Positions 5,755 to 6,147 of a DNA stretch of 6,147 bases are shown in pieces. Below the pieces are notes generated by a model. That model had not been told where the DNA came from, did not search any database, and was given only the letters and a program-made list of their open reading frames with translations. Source of the stretch: Candidatus Moraniibacteriota bacterium. GTDB lineage: Bacteria; Patescibacteriota; Minisyncoccia; Moranbacterales; UBA2206. The position numbers were made by a program, and so were the translations under genes. The DNA lies in assembly GCA_027351145.1 (NCBI GenBank), contig DAIEIZ010000008.1, positions 1-6,147 of the forward strand, written 5' to 3'. Position 1 is the first letter of the stretch, and each line of letters opens with the position of its first letter.

Positions 5755-6147
5755 TTATTTAATGATAAGCCAGTTAAAGCGGATATCTTTATCAAGAACG
5801 CTACCATCTAGTTCAACTGTGAAACTGACGCCTTCTTCTATTTTATCAGGATCAACATAGAGACTGCGACCAGAAAGTTTATCCATTGGGGTAATATAAA
5901 TCTTAACATCCTTAGTAGCATCAGGCGTCATTATTTTTATTCCCGATTCTCCAGTAAAAAGAACAGATTTACCAGAAGTTCTATTATCTTCCAGTCTAAG
6001 CGTCTGCGCCTCCACATCCTTCGCCTTCATCACACCCAAGACTTCAATATCTTGCGCACTGATTTTTCCCGCAAAAGCATTAAGCGGCGCATCAAGCTTG
6101 GGCAGGTTATTAACACTGCTGATATCGAAAGCCAGGAGAAATTGATT
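5755..6147 (-). CDS. C-terminal end of a larger, probably secreted surface protein
   Basis: The frame is open from the right edge to the TAA at 5757-5755, giving the last 130 residues of a longer protein. The in-frame TTG at 6039 and ATG at 6030 are not starts, since coding-like sequence (NQFLLAFDISSVNNLPKLDAPLNAF and on) continues upstream of them. The visible part has no membrane segment and no cysteine. Its first half alternates short polar and hydrophobic residues in repeating strands (ISAQDIEVLGVMKAKDVEAQTLRLED), like a beta-helix or stacked-strand stalk. The last 50 residues (VKIYITPMDKLSGRSLYVDPDKIEEGVSFTVELDG to FNWLIIK, shown by its ends) look like a compact beta-sandwich ending on an aromatic/hydrophobic strand. 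From memory, similar tails end large surface proteins of Patescibacteria. The function is unknown. No terminator is visible after it. Confidence 0.7.
   Translation of the reverse strand, partial: NQFLLAFDISSVNNLPKLDAPLNAFAGKISAQDIEVLGVMKAKDVEAQTLRLEDNRTSGKSVLFTGESGIKIMTPDATKDVKIYITPMDKLSGRSLYVDPDKIEEGVSFTVELDGSVLDKDIRFNWLIIK

Noticed and set aside
1..6147. Recoded TGA (glycine code of Gracilibacteria/Absconditabacteria)
   Set aside because: TGA ends two genes at sensible places (885 and 4828, the latter directly before a terminator), and no supported gene needs TGA read as an amino acid.
1..6147. tRNA, rRNA, CRISPR array, insertion sequence or phage genes
   Set aside because: No cloverleaf, regularly spaced repeats, transposase or integrase motifs were seen; nearly all bases belong to envelope-related genes.

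Overview
This window looks like a piece of a bacterial chromosome with roughly 40% GC (judged by eye). The best fit is a Patescibacteria (Candidate Phyla Radiation) genome. That placement is inference, from the style of the proteins: small enzymes tied to the membrane by one N-terminal helix, a Cys peptidase of the C39-like type with a W-x7-CEEAS active site, an Ig-like/YkuD L,D-transpeptidase, and a lysozyme-like protein with a short catalytic domain. TGA, TAA and TAG all act as stops, so the standard bacterial code applies. Every gene I can support lies on the minus strand, so the gene order below runs from high to low coordinates.

Region 6147-5755 is the C-terminal end of a larger gene that enters from the right edge; it looks like the beta-rich tail of a surface protein. 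Region 5754-4742 is a self-contained unit. A good sigma70-type promoter (TTGACC, 17 bp, TGC-TAAAAT) lies just after the previous stop. It is followed by a membrane-anchored lysozyme-like protein (5661-4828), a strong intrinsic terminator touching its stop codon, and a second, weaker terminator-like hairpin.

Region 4741-1 is a probable five-gene operon. It begins at a TATAAT box placed so close to the first ATG that the transcript may be leaderless. The genes are an EamA/DMT-type membrane transporter (4677-3739), a membrane-anchored TIM-barrel glycosidase (3717-2671), a membrane-anchored L,D-transpeptidase with two Ig-like domains (2633 or 2483 to 1335), an unrecognised small soluble protein (1304-885), and a membrane-anchored C39-like cysteine peptidase (876 to beyond the left edge). 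Gaps between these genes are 21, 37, 30 and 8 bp if the long transpeptidase start is used.

Taken together the window is about the cell envelope: peptidoglycan cross-linking (L,D-transpeptidase), glycan cleavage (lysozyme-like protein and glycosidase), proteolysis outside the membrane (C39-like) and export or flipping of a small molecule (EamA). The joint role is inference from gene order. No RNA gene, CRISPR array, insertion sequence or phage gene was seen, and no intergenic stretch exceeds 300 bases.
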